A DNA stretch of 64,000 bases, taken from positions 186,001 through 250,000 of the forward strand of contig JADKCI010000004.1 of NCBI GenBank assembly GCA_016714645.1, given 5' to 3'. Both the position numbers and the translations under genes were made by a program. This document shows positions 43,012 to 49,834 of the stretch, piece after piece. This stretch comes from Chromatiaceae bacterium (lineage in GTDB: Bacteria; Pseudomonadota; Gammaproteobacteria; Chromatiales; Chromatiaceae). Position 1 is the first letter of the stretch. Each line of letters opens with the position of its first letter. Under the pieces are notes generated by a model, which saw only the letters and a program-made list of their open reading frames with translations, had not been told where the DNA came from and did no database searches.

Positions 43012-43197
43012 ATGTCTGGACTCGAGCAAATCGAAATCGCGAAATATAACAAGGAACTGGTCGGCGATGTTCGTCATCTGGTCAGTAAGTACTGCCGCAT
43101 CATGTCTTGGGAAGTGCCGGAACTTGATGAGAAGGAGGCGAGTCGTCTTATTTTTAGCGCCCTAAGGTCTGCCCTGGACGAGGCCGAAAAGGGTTAA
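43012..43197 (+). CDS. Small conserved-looking protein, unknown
   Basis: 61 aa: starts MSGLEQIEIAKYNKELVGDV and ends SALRSALDEAEKG. GAGAGGAAA lies seven bases before the ATG, which selects this start over longer in-frame ones. It is helical, has one Cys, and has no signal peptide. Codon use and the ribosome-binding site support a real gene; function unknown. Confidence 0.65.
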   Translation: MSGLEQIEIAKYNKELVGDVRHLVSKYCRIMSWEVPELDEKEASRLIFSALRSALDEAEKG

Positions 43198-43239
43198 GGC
43201 TGTCGGATCGGGCTGGATGGCGCGGCTTGGGGCGGGGAC

Positions 43240-43722
43240 TTAGTCCCGACCCCTATTATGAGCCGAGGTCGTCCAGCGGGAATCGGCAACCGCATCGCTG
43301 GCTCGGGGCTGGACCCAACTTTCGCCCGTTGGGGTCGTCTCCTTTTTCCAGAGAGGGGCCTTGGTCTTGAGCTGGTCGATCAGGAATTCGCAGGCGCGAA
43401 AGGCCGGTCCCCGATGGCTGGCGGCAACGGCGACGAGAACGATGGGATCCTGGGGTTCCAGGACCCCGACGCGGTGCAGAATGCGGACGGCATCGAGGGG
43501 CCAGCGGCTGGCTGCCTCCTCGGCGATCACCGCGAGGGCCTTCTCGGTCATACCGGGGTAGTGTTCCAGGGTCAGGCGGCTGACGGGGTTGCCCTCGTTG
43601 AAGTCGCGCATCAGGCCTATGAAGCTGACCAGTGCCCCGATTTGGGTCTGACCTAGCCAGAGGGTGCGTTGCTCCTCGGGGAGATCGAAGGGTTCGGCCT
43701 GGACCCGGATATCAAGGAACAT
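43240..43722 (-). CDS. moaE: Molybdopterin synthase catalytic subunit MoaE
   Basis: 160 aa. Family blocks are GALVSFIGLMRDFNEGNPVSRLTLEHYPGM, the RILHRVGVLEPQDPIVLVAVAASHRGPAFRACEFLID stretch, and the active-site KTKAPLWKKE. It transfers sulfur from MoaD to precursor Z in molybdenum cofactor synthesis. moaD and other moa genes are not adjacent. The next gene upstream on this strand (43736) is only 13 bp away and may be co-transcribed. Confidence 0.93.
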   Translation of the reverse strand: MFLDIRVQAEPFDLPEEQRTLWLGQTQIGALVSFIGLMRDFNEGNPVSRLTLEHYPGMTEKALAVIAEEAASRWPLDAVRILHRVGVLEPQDPIVLVAVAASHRGPAFRACEFLIDQLKTKAPLWKKETTPTGESWVQPRASDAVADSRWTTSAHNRGRD

Positions 43723-43735
43723 ACTCAGGTCTGAT

Positions 43736-44056
43736 TTAGGCGGACTGTTCGGAGGGGACCAAGGGGTTCAGGGTGTCGGGAGGCCCTACCTCCACGATCT
43801 GGCTGGTTGGGACGAAGCTGAAGCCGCAGACCTGGGACGTGAGGTTCTCCTCCGCCGTGCGGGGATATTTGCGGCAACTCGGCGGGCGAAAGGTGTAAAT
43901 AGCGCACATGCTCAAGCCGTCCGCGTCATAGCGCAGAAAGGGGCAGGGATAGGGCAGCTTGCAGCACTCACCGCAGCGGTTGCAGTCGCCGACACGGTTA
44001 GGGGCAACCGGCAACAGCGAAGTCGCAAGGCGCTTGATTTTCTTCTTCATTGACAT
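43736..44056 (-). CDS. YkgJ-family cysteine-cluster protein
   Basis: 106 aa with a basic N-terminus and the cluster CNRCGECCKLPYPCPFL, later MCAIYTFRPPSCRKYP and CGF. This is the zinc- or iron-chelating CxxCxxCC pattern of the YkgJ/UPF0153 group; function unknown. Confidence 0.8.
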   Translation of the reverse strand: MSMKKKIKRLATSLLPVAPNRVGDCNRCGECCKLPYPCPFLRYDADGLSMCAIYTFRPPSCRKYPRTAEENLTSQVCGFSFVPTSQIVEVGPPDTLNPLVPSEQSA

Positions 44057-44162
44057 GGACTGAAAGGTAACTGGGAACTGGGCTTGGGTCGGATTGAACC
44101 GCGGTCTGGATTGCCAATTGGGGGCAGGGCGAGGCCAATCAAAGCCCTCTTAACGCTTTATG

Positions 44163-44864
44163 CTACCGTAAGACGAAGCGGCGGAATAGAGCCTCTCCAA
44201 GTTTTGCATAGGTTTCCGGCGGGGGCGAGGCAGGTGATCCGGTGATCCGCGCGTCCTGCTGGCGGCGATGGGTTTCTCGGCAAGTCTGGAGCCCGTAGTC
44301 CTGGACCCCCGCATCGGCCAAGCGGCGCATCAAGGTCTCCATCCCACGGGCTAGCCGCCAGTCTGGAGGCAGGGTCGTCCTGACCTCTAGGGGGACGCCC
44401 GCCGCGATGAGCCGGCGCAGGCTCTTCCAGGCGCGTTCACCGGAACCCACCGCCCCGGTGATGATGGGGTAATCCTCGGGCAAGGCCTTGATATCCAGCC
44501 CAACCCAGTCCAGGAGCGGCACCAGTATCCCCAACTGTTCGGGATAGATGCCCGCCGTGTGCAGGCCAATCTTAAAGCCCATCGCCTTGACGTGAGTCAG
44601 GGCGGCGGGCAAGGCGTTTTGCAGGGTGGGTTCGCCGCCTCCGAAGACCACGGCATCCAGGAGCCCTTGGCGACGTTCCAGAAATGCCTCCACTTGGCTC
44701 CAGGGGATGGCATGGGTGCCGTCGGGCGGCAGCAGATGCGGGTTGTGACAGTAGGAGCACCGCCAAGGGCAGCCCTGGCAGAAGATCACCGCCGCCAGTT
44801 CCCCGGGATAGTCCAGACTGGTCAGGGGGGTAAGACCGCCGATGCGCAACGCGTCCTTGTCCAT
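44163..44864 (-). CDS. nrdG: Anaerobic ribonucleotide reductase activase NrdG
   Basis: 233 aa radical-SAM activase. The cluster motif is CPWRCSYC (C-x3-C-x2-C), with FGGGEPTLQ and LDWVGLDIKA typical of this subgroup. It generates the glycyl radical on class III ribonucleotide reductase. It is the third gene of nrdD - glycyl-radical ORF - nrdG, all leftward and closely spaced, and its target Gly is likely in the small protein encoded at 44886-45077. Confidence 0.92.
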   Translation of the reverse strand: MDKDALRIGGLTPLTSLDYPGELAAVIFCQGCPWRCSYCHNPHLLPPDGTHAIPWSQVEAFLERRQGLLDAVVFGGGEPTLQNALPAALTHVKAMGFKIGLHTAGIYPEQLGILVPLLDWVGLDIKALPEDYPIITGAVGSGERAWKSLRRLIAAGVPLEVRTTLPPDWRLARGMETLMRRLADAGVQDYGLQTCRETHRRQQDARITGSPASPPPETYAKLGEALFRRFVLR

Positions 44865-44885
44865 GCCCTTATCCCTTGGCGCTGC

Positions 44886-45077
44886 TCAATCGCATTTTTT
44901 CACTTCAAGGCACCCCGGGGCCGGCCGTTGCTCGACAAAATAGCGCCGCTCCTGGTGCTCGGAGCGCTTGCCGGCGTTGAAAGCGGCCACTGGGCGATGG
45001 TAGCCCATGACGCGGGTCCAGACTTCGCAGCGGGTACGATCTTCGTCCGTGAGCGGGATGTTGGGGTTAGTCGACAT
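44886..45077 (-). CDS. Separate glycyl-radical domain of anaerobic ribonucleotide reductase
   Basis: 63 aa from ATG 45077, with GGAGAG about ten bases upstream. It contains RCEVWTRVMGYHRPVAAFN-GKRSEHQERRYF, which is the C-terminal glycyl-radical segment of class III reductases (R-V-x-G-Y), with Gly25 as the expected radical site. The nrdD frame upstream ends 67 bp earlier without this segment, and the small ORF is in another frame with its own start signals. So the radical domain appears to be a separate polypeptide that joins NrdD in trans. A frameshift in one original gene is a less likely alternative. Confidence 0.8.
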   Translation of the reverse strand: MSTNPNIPLTDEDRTRCEVWTRVMGYHRPVAAFNAGKRSEHQERRYFVEQRPAPGCLEVKKCD

Positions 45078-45144
45078 GGTGGTGCTCTCCTGAATAAGTT
45101 TTGAAAAGGATTCGCCCATGGCGAGGGTTCTCTGCGGTCTGGCA

Positions 45145-47157
45145 CTACTTGCGGGCCATGATTTCCTGGTCACAGTGGGGGCAGAACTCATGCTCGCCCG
45201 GGAGATAGCCATGGTTGGGGCAGATGGAAAAGATGGGCGTGATGGTGATGTAGGGCAGGCGGAAGTGGGTCAGAGCGCGGCGGACCAGGCGTTTGCAGGC
45301 CTCGGGGCTGGATATGTGCTCGCTCATGTAGAGGTGGAGTACGGTACCGCCCGTGTATCTGCTCTGGAGCTCCTCCTGTAACTCCAGAGCCAGGAAGGGA
45401 TCATCCGTGTAACCGACAGGAATCTGAGAGGAATTGGTGTAGTAGGGTGCATCCGCCGAGCCGGCCTGAAGTATGCCCGGGAGGCGCTTGCGGTCCTCCC
45501 GGGCGAAGCGATAAGTGGCACCCTCCGCAGGGGTGGCCTCCAGGTTGTACATATGGCCGGTCGCCTCCTGGAACTCCACCAGCCGCGCCCGCGCCCGGTC
45601 GAGAAAACGCAGGGCCAGTGCCTGACCCGCGGTGGAGGTGATGTCCTCCCGGTCCTGGGTGAAGTTCCGGACCATTTCGTTCAGGCCATTCACCCCGATG
45701 GTGGAGAAGTGGTTGCGCAGGGTGCCGAGGAAACGCTTGGTATAAGGAAAGAGGCCATCATCCAGGTGGCGCTGGATGACCTTGCGCTTCATCTCCAGGC
45801 TGTCGCGGGCCAGATCAAGCAGCTGGTCCAGGCTGGCCAGGAGGCAGGCCTCGTCGCCGGCATGGGCATGGCCCAGACGCGCGCAATTGAGGGTCACCAC
45901 CCCTAGGGATCCCGTCTGCTCGGCGGAGCCGAAGAGGCCATTGCCGCGCTTGAGCAGTTCCCGCAGGTCGAGTTGCAGGCGGCAGCACATGGATCTGACC
46001 ATGTTGGGTCTGAGTTCGGAATTGATGAAATTCTGAAAGTAGGGCAGGCCATATTTGGCCGTCATGGCGAAGAGGCGCTCGGCGTTTTCACTGTCCCAGG
46101 GAAAGTCCTCGGTCATGTTGTAGGTGGGAATGGGGAAGGTAAAGATGCGACCCTTGGCATCGCCCGCCGTCATGACCTCGATATAGGCGCGGTTGATGAG
46201 GTCCATCTCCCGCTGGAGATCGCCATAGGCGAAGGGCTGTTCCTCGCCAGCGATGATGGGTATTTGTTCGCGCAAATCCTCCGGGCAGATCCAGTCAAAG
46301 GTGAGATTCGTGAAGGGCGTCTGACAGCCCCAGCGGGAGGGCACGTTCAGGTTATAGATGAGTTCCTGGATGTACTGACGAACCTGCGAATATTCCAGCA
46401 GATCCTTGCGTACATAGGGCGCCATATAGGTATCGAAGCTGGAGAAGGCCTGGGCACCGGCCCATTCATTCTGAAGGGTGCCGAGGAAATTGACGATCTG
46501 GCCGATGGCGGATGACATGTGGCGCGGCGGGCCGGATTCGACCTTACCCGGCACACCATTGAAGCCCTCATGTAATAAGGTGCGCAGGGACCAGCCGGCA
46601 CAATAGCCGGCCAGCATGTCGAGGTCATGGATATGGATGTCGCCCGCACGATGGGCTTCACCGATCTCGGGGGGATAAACGTGCGATAGCCAATAGTTGG
46701 CGATCATCTTGCCCGAGGTGTTCAGAATGAGGCCACCCAGGGACCAGCCTTGGTTGGCATTAGCGGAGACGCGCCAGTCGGACCTGTCCAGATATTCGTC
46801 GATGCTGGCGGCGGCGTCCACCAGGGTGCGGCGATCCGAGCGCAGCTTGCGGTGCTGTTCCCGATAGCGGATATAGGCTCGGGCCGTTTCGAAGTGGTCA
46901 TCCGCGATGAGGGTCTGCTCCACCAGGTCCTGGATGGCCTCGATATCCGGCACACGACCATTATGGAAGCGGTGGCTGAGCACTTTGACGACTTGGGAGG
47001 TCAGGCGCTCGGCCTCCCGAGCCCCGAATTCGCCACTGGCCCGCCCCGCTCGTTCGATGGCCGAGCGAATCTTGCTGGCCGCGAAGGCGACCTGCGTACC
47101 ATCGCGCTTGAGGATGCGGGTGGGCAAGGTGGCGAGCCTTGGCTGGACGTTAGGCAT
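45145..47157 (-). CDS. nrdD: Anaerobic ribonucleoside-triphosphate reductase NrdD, lacking its radical domain
   Basis: 670 aa from ATG 47157 (MPNVQPRLATLPTRILKRDG). The N-terminus is an ATP-cone; the catalytic core includes HIHDLDMLAGYCAGWSL, NVPSRWGCQTPFTNLTFD, MCCRLQLDLREL and NSSQIPVGYTDD. A zinc motif (CPNHGYLPGEHEFCPHC) lies at the very end, after which the frame stops at IMARK. Class III enzymes normally continue with the glycyl-radical segment, encoded here by the next ORF. It reduces NTPs to dNTPs without oxygen. An FNR-type promoter lies upstream. Confidence 0.92.
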   Translation of the reverse strand: MPNVQPRLATLPTRILKRDGTQVAFAASKIRSAIERAGRASGEFGAREAERLTSQVVKVLSHRFHNGRVPDIEAIQDLVEQTLIADDHFETARAYIRYREQHRKLRSDRRTLVDAAASIDEYLDRSDWRVSANANQGWSLGGLILNTSGKMIANYWLSHVYPPEIGEAHRAGDIHIHDLDMLAGYCAGWSLRTLLHEGFNGVPGKVESGPPRHMSSAIGQIVNFLGTLQNEWAGAQAFSSFDTYMAPYVRKDLLEYSQVRQYIQELIYNLNVPSRWGCQTPFTNLTFDWICPEDLREQIPIIAGEEQPFAYGDLQREMDLINRAYIEVMTAGDAKGRIFTFPIPTYNMTEDFPWDSENAERLFAMTAKYGLPYFQNFINSELRPNMVRSMCCRLQLDLRELLKRGNGLFGSAEQTGSLGVVTLNCARLGHAHAGDEACLLASLDQLLDLARDSLEMKRKVIQRHLDDGLFPYTKRFLGTLRNHFSTIGVNGLNEMVRNFTQDREDITSTAGQALALRFLDRARARLVEFQEATGHMYNLEATPAEGATYRFAREDRKRLPGILQAGSADAPYYTNSSQIPVGYTDDPFLALELQEELQSRYTGGTVLHLYMSEHISSPEACKRLVRRALTHFRLPYITITPIFSICPNHGYLPGEHEFCPHCDQEIMARK

Positions 47158-47196
47158 GAGCGATAACCTGGGTAAGCACAATATATAGTGGTTAAG

Positions 47197-47236
47197 ATTA
47201 TACGAAACTCAAGATGTGGGTCTTGACCCAAGTCAA
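47197..47236 (-). promoter_or_regulatory. FNR-type promoter of the nrdD operon
   Basis: On the minus strand TTGACTTGGGTCAA (47236-47223) is followed 20 bases later by a perfect TATAAT (47202-47197). The centre of the palindrome would lie near -40.5, the position of an FNR/Anr activator at class II promoters. It fits a gene needed only without oxygen. Confidence 0.8.
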
Positions 47237-47573
47237 GCTAGAGCCGGTGATCGGGTCTGCGGGTGCCGCCGAGTCTGGGAGGGCCGCCGAGTTTGCCGGA
47301 TTGTGCGGGGCGTTACGGCTTGGGTGTGGGTCACCCCCGTCGGGAGGGTTCGCCAAATCTCTCCTGGCGCTTGGGTTGGGGGATACCCGCCATGCCCCCG
47401 GGTCTCCAGGGTGGCGAGGGACCCTTCCGGTAATGAGGCTTGACCTAATTCGATCGGAGCGAATGAGTGTGCGGGTATCCTGACGATACCCTTGACTTGA
47501 GTTTAAATAGCCGGGTTGATCGTCTTGGGAGTCACTGAATGGTCATTAAAGACGGCGTGGTTTCCATGGGGAG
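47237..47573. other. Intergenic region without recognised gene
   Basis: GC-rich sequence between the nrdD promoter and the H-NS promoter. Short open frames here overlap each other and have no ribosome-binding site. Nothing can be supported. Confidence 0.4.
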
Positions 47574-47602
47574 TTGACAATATAAATTTTTGGTTTAAAT
47601 TA
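47574..47602 (+). promoter_or_regulatory. Promoter of the H-NS-like gene
   Basis: TTGACA (47574-47579) with an AT-rich stretch and a weak -10 (TAAATT, 47596-47601) after 16 bases; the surrounding DNA is the most AT-rich outside the island, consistent with self-regulation by an H-NS-type protein. Confidence 0.45.
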
Positions 47603-47675
47603 GCGGTCCTATTACCGTATCGGGTGCGTCGATTCGGTAGTTAATGTTACTCACCCACTCATCAGGAGTTTTTTG

Positions 47676-48095
47676 ATGGAATTAGAAAACCTAAGTTATG
47701 AGGAGATCCAGCGGCTTGTCGCTGATCTCGAACAGGAACGCCTCAATGCCATCGCGGCCCTTGCGCAGCGTAAAGAGCAGGCCAAATATGAATTGGCTCA
47801 AACCATCAAGGACATGATTGCCGAACAGGGTTATGCCCTGAATGACATCGTCCCCCTGCTTGGTGTGAGAAAGCGCCGTGGTCCAGCTCGCGTGGTGGCT
47901 GCTCCGCGTCGCTCCCCGGCGGATAGTCGCCAGCGTACCCTCTACGTTGATCCCGATAATTCCGATAATGTCTATTCTCGCGGTGCGACTCCTGGCTGGA
48001 TGAAGCAAAAGATGCAGGATCAGGGATATGATCCCGCCAGCAAGGGCGATCGCAATGCCTTCAAGGCTAATTATCTGAAGGTCGTGGAAGGCTGA
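47676..48095 (+). CDS. H-NS-family nucleoid protein (variant)
   Basis: 139 aa from ATG 47676 with AGGAG upstream. The N-terminus is a coiled coil (LSYEEIQRLVADLEQERLNAIAALAQRKEQAKYELAQ), as in H-NS/MvaT-like oligomerisation domains. The C-terminal part has YVDPDNSDNVYSRGATPGWMKQKM, which keeps the Y-x-D-P...W frame of the H-NS DNA-binding domain, although the usual (Q/R)GR loop is replaced by SRGATPGW. H-NS proteins silence AT-rich foreign DNA, so the AT-rich island is a plausible target (inference). Confidence 0.75.
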   Translation: MELENLSYEEIQRLVADLEQERLNAIAALAQRKEQAKYELAQTIKDMIAEQGYALNDIVPLLGVRKRRGPARVVAAPRRSPADSRQRTLYVDPDNSDNVYSRGATPGWMKQKMQDQGYDPASKGDRNAFKANYLKVVEG

Positions 48096-48117
48096 TTTGA
48101 GAGTGGATGTCGAGGGG

Positions 48118-48146
48118 AATCGGCGTCTTGACCGGCGCTGATTTTC
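48118..48146 (+). terminator. Probable terminator after the H-NS-like gene
   Basis: AATCGGCG (48118-48125) and CGCTGATT (48136-48143) pair with one G-T pair around a 10-base loop and are followed by a short T-run. Confidence 0.5.
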
Positions 48147-48338
48147 CTCCATCCTTATGCTCATGGATTATGGCTAGGCGTCCCCTCGGGCGCCTGGGCC
48201 GTTTCTGGGATATCCCGAAGTTCGCATCCGGGACTATCTCATTCGCATAGACCCGGTTGGCATTTTCCCAGGATGCGGCCAAACTGACAGAGTCGCTCCT
48301 CCTTGACTATCCATCCTTATTGACGGCCCCGACGACCT

Positions 48339-49049
48339 ATGACCAGTGACCGTCGAGATCTGTATTCCGTCGCCAGTGATGGTGAGTTGGCGGCCTTTAT
48401 GCGCAAGTTGGAGGCTACTCCGCCGCGGATTGGGGGACAGCGCGGGCGCCTCATCTTTGCCATGGACGCAACCGCCAGCCGCGAGCCGACCTGGGACCAG
48501 GCCTGCGCCATCCAAGCCACCATGTTCAGCGAAACGGCTAACCTGGGGGGGCTTTCAGTGCAACTCTGTCACTTTGGTGGCTTCCTGGTTTTCGAGGCCT
48601 CACCCTGGTGTAACCAGGCCGAGGAATTGCTAGGGCGCATGACCCGCGTCTCTTGCTCGGCGGGTCTGACGCAGATCGGGCGCGTCCTGGAACACGCCCT
48701 AGAGGAGCGTAAGCAGGGTAAAGTGGATGCCCTGGTCCTGGTTGGCGATGCCGTGGAAGAGGAACCGGCGCGGCTCGCCGAGCTTGCCGGCCAACTCGGC
48801 CTTCTGGGGTTGCCGGTCTTCGTCTTCCAGGAGGGACGTGATCCCCAGGCGGAAAAGACCCTGCGCGCCATAGCCAGTCTGAGCGGTGGGGCCTGGTGCC
48901 CCTTCGATGCCCACAGCCCCGAGGTGCTGCGCGACTTGCTGAGCGCCGTCGCCATCTTCGCGGCGGGCGGTCGCCGCGCCCTGGAGGACTTTGGCCGTCG
49001 GCGTGGCGGCGCGGTCCTGCGCTTGACCCAAGGCCTTCGTCGGGGCTGA
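48339..49049 (+). CDS. VWA-domain protein
   Basis: 236 aa. LIFAMDATASREPTWDQACAIQATMF carries D-x-T-x-S, the metal-ion-dependent adhesion site of von Willebrand A domains; VDALVLVGDAVEEEPARL is the later metal-binding strand. It has no signal peptide, so it is cytoplasmic. The next gene, a membrane J-domain protein, starts 3 bp after the stop; this pair is also found together in other proteobacteria. The start at ATG 48339 has no obvious ribosome-binding site. Confidence 0.8.
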   Translation: MTSDRRDLYSVASDGELAAFMRKLEATPPRIGGQRGRLIFAMDATASREPTWDQACAIQATMFSETANLGGLSVQLCHFGGFLVFEASPWCNQAEELLGRMTRVSCSAGLTQIGRVLEHALEERKQGKVDALVLVGDAVEEEPARLAELAGQLGLLGLPVFVFQEGRDPQAEKTLRAIASLSGGAWCPFDAHSPEVLRDLLSAVAIFAAGGRRALEDFGRRRGGAVLRLTQGLRRG

Positions 49050-49052
49050 TCC

Positions 49053-49814
49053 ATGGTCGGTCGACTGCTCCTCCTCGTCCTGCTGATTGCCGCTTTAGTC
49101 TGGTTCCTCCACTGGTTCCGCAAGACATCAACCGCCCAGGTTTCCCGGCGCGTGCGGCAGGGCGCCTTTTGGGGCCTCATGGGTCTCCTGGCCGCTTTGG
49201 CCCTGACGGGGCGCCTCAACCCCCTTTTTGCCGCCCTTGCCGCCGCCATCCCCGTGGCCATGCGCGGTATCAATCTTCTGCTGATGTTGCCGGCCATCCG
49301 CCAGACCCTGCGCTCACTCGGCTTGGGCGGTCTCGCCGGGGGTGCCGCCCAGGCCGGGGGGCCGGGTCCGGCGGGTCAAAGTTCCTCGATCCGTACCCGT
49401 TTTCTCGAAATGACCCTGGATCACGCCAGCGGCGATATGGATGGACGGGTTCTGGAGGGTGAATTTCAGGGACAGCGCCTTTCCGAATTAGCGCAAGACG
49501 TCCTATTGCGCCTACTGGAATGTTGCCGCCGCGAGGATGTTCAGTCGGCCACCCTGCTGGAGGCCTACCTGGACAGGACCCAGGGCGAGGAGTGGCGCCA
49601 ATCGGCGTCTGGCGGCCCCCAGTCCCCGGCGAGCGGCGGCCCCATGAACCAGGAGGAGGCCCTGGCCGTGCTGGGCCTGGCGCCAGGGGCGGACCCCGTG
49701 GCCATTCGCGACGCCCATCGCCGTCTGATGCAGCGCTTGCACCCGGATCGGGGAGGGTCCGACTATCTGGCCGCCAAGATCAACGAGGCCAAACGCGTCC
49801 TCCTGGACGATTGA
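49053..49814 (+). CDS. Membrane-anchored J-domain protein
   Basis: 253 aa. Residues 4-22 are a membrane helix, and about 38-85 hold one or two more. The C-terminus (about 192-253) is a J domain: EALAVLGLAPGADPVAIRDAHRRLMQRLHPDRGGSDYLAAKINEAKRVLL, with the HPD tripeptide that stimulates DnaK ATPase. This is the Tim14/DjlA-like layout. It is likely translated together with the VWA gene before it. Confidence 0.85.
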   Translation: MVGRLLLLVLLIAALVWFLHWFRKTSTAQVSRRVRQGAFWGLMGLLAALALTGRLNPLFAALAAAIPVAMRGINLLLMLPAIRQTLRSLGLGGLAGGAAQAGGPGPAGQSSSIRTRFLEMTLDHASGDMDGRVLEGEFQGQRLSELAQDVLLRLLECCRREDVQSATLLEAYLDRTQGEEWRQSASGGPQSPASGGPMNQEEALAVLGLAPGADPVAIRDAHRRLMQRLHPDRGGSDYLAAKINEAKRVLLDD

Positions 49815-49834
49815 CGGTCCTCGCGAAATCTCCC

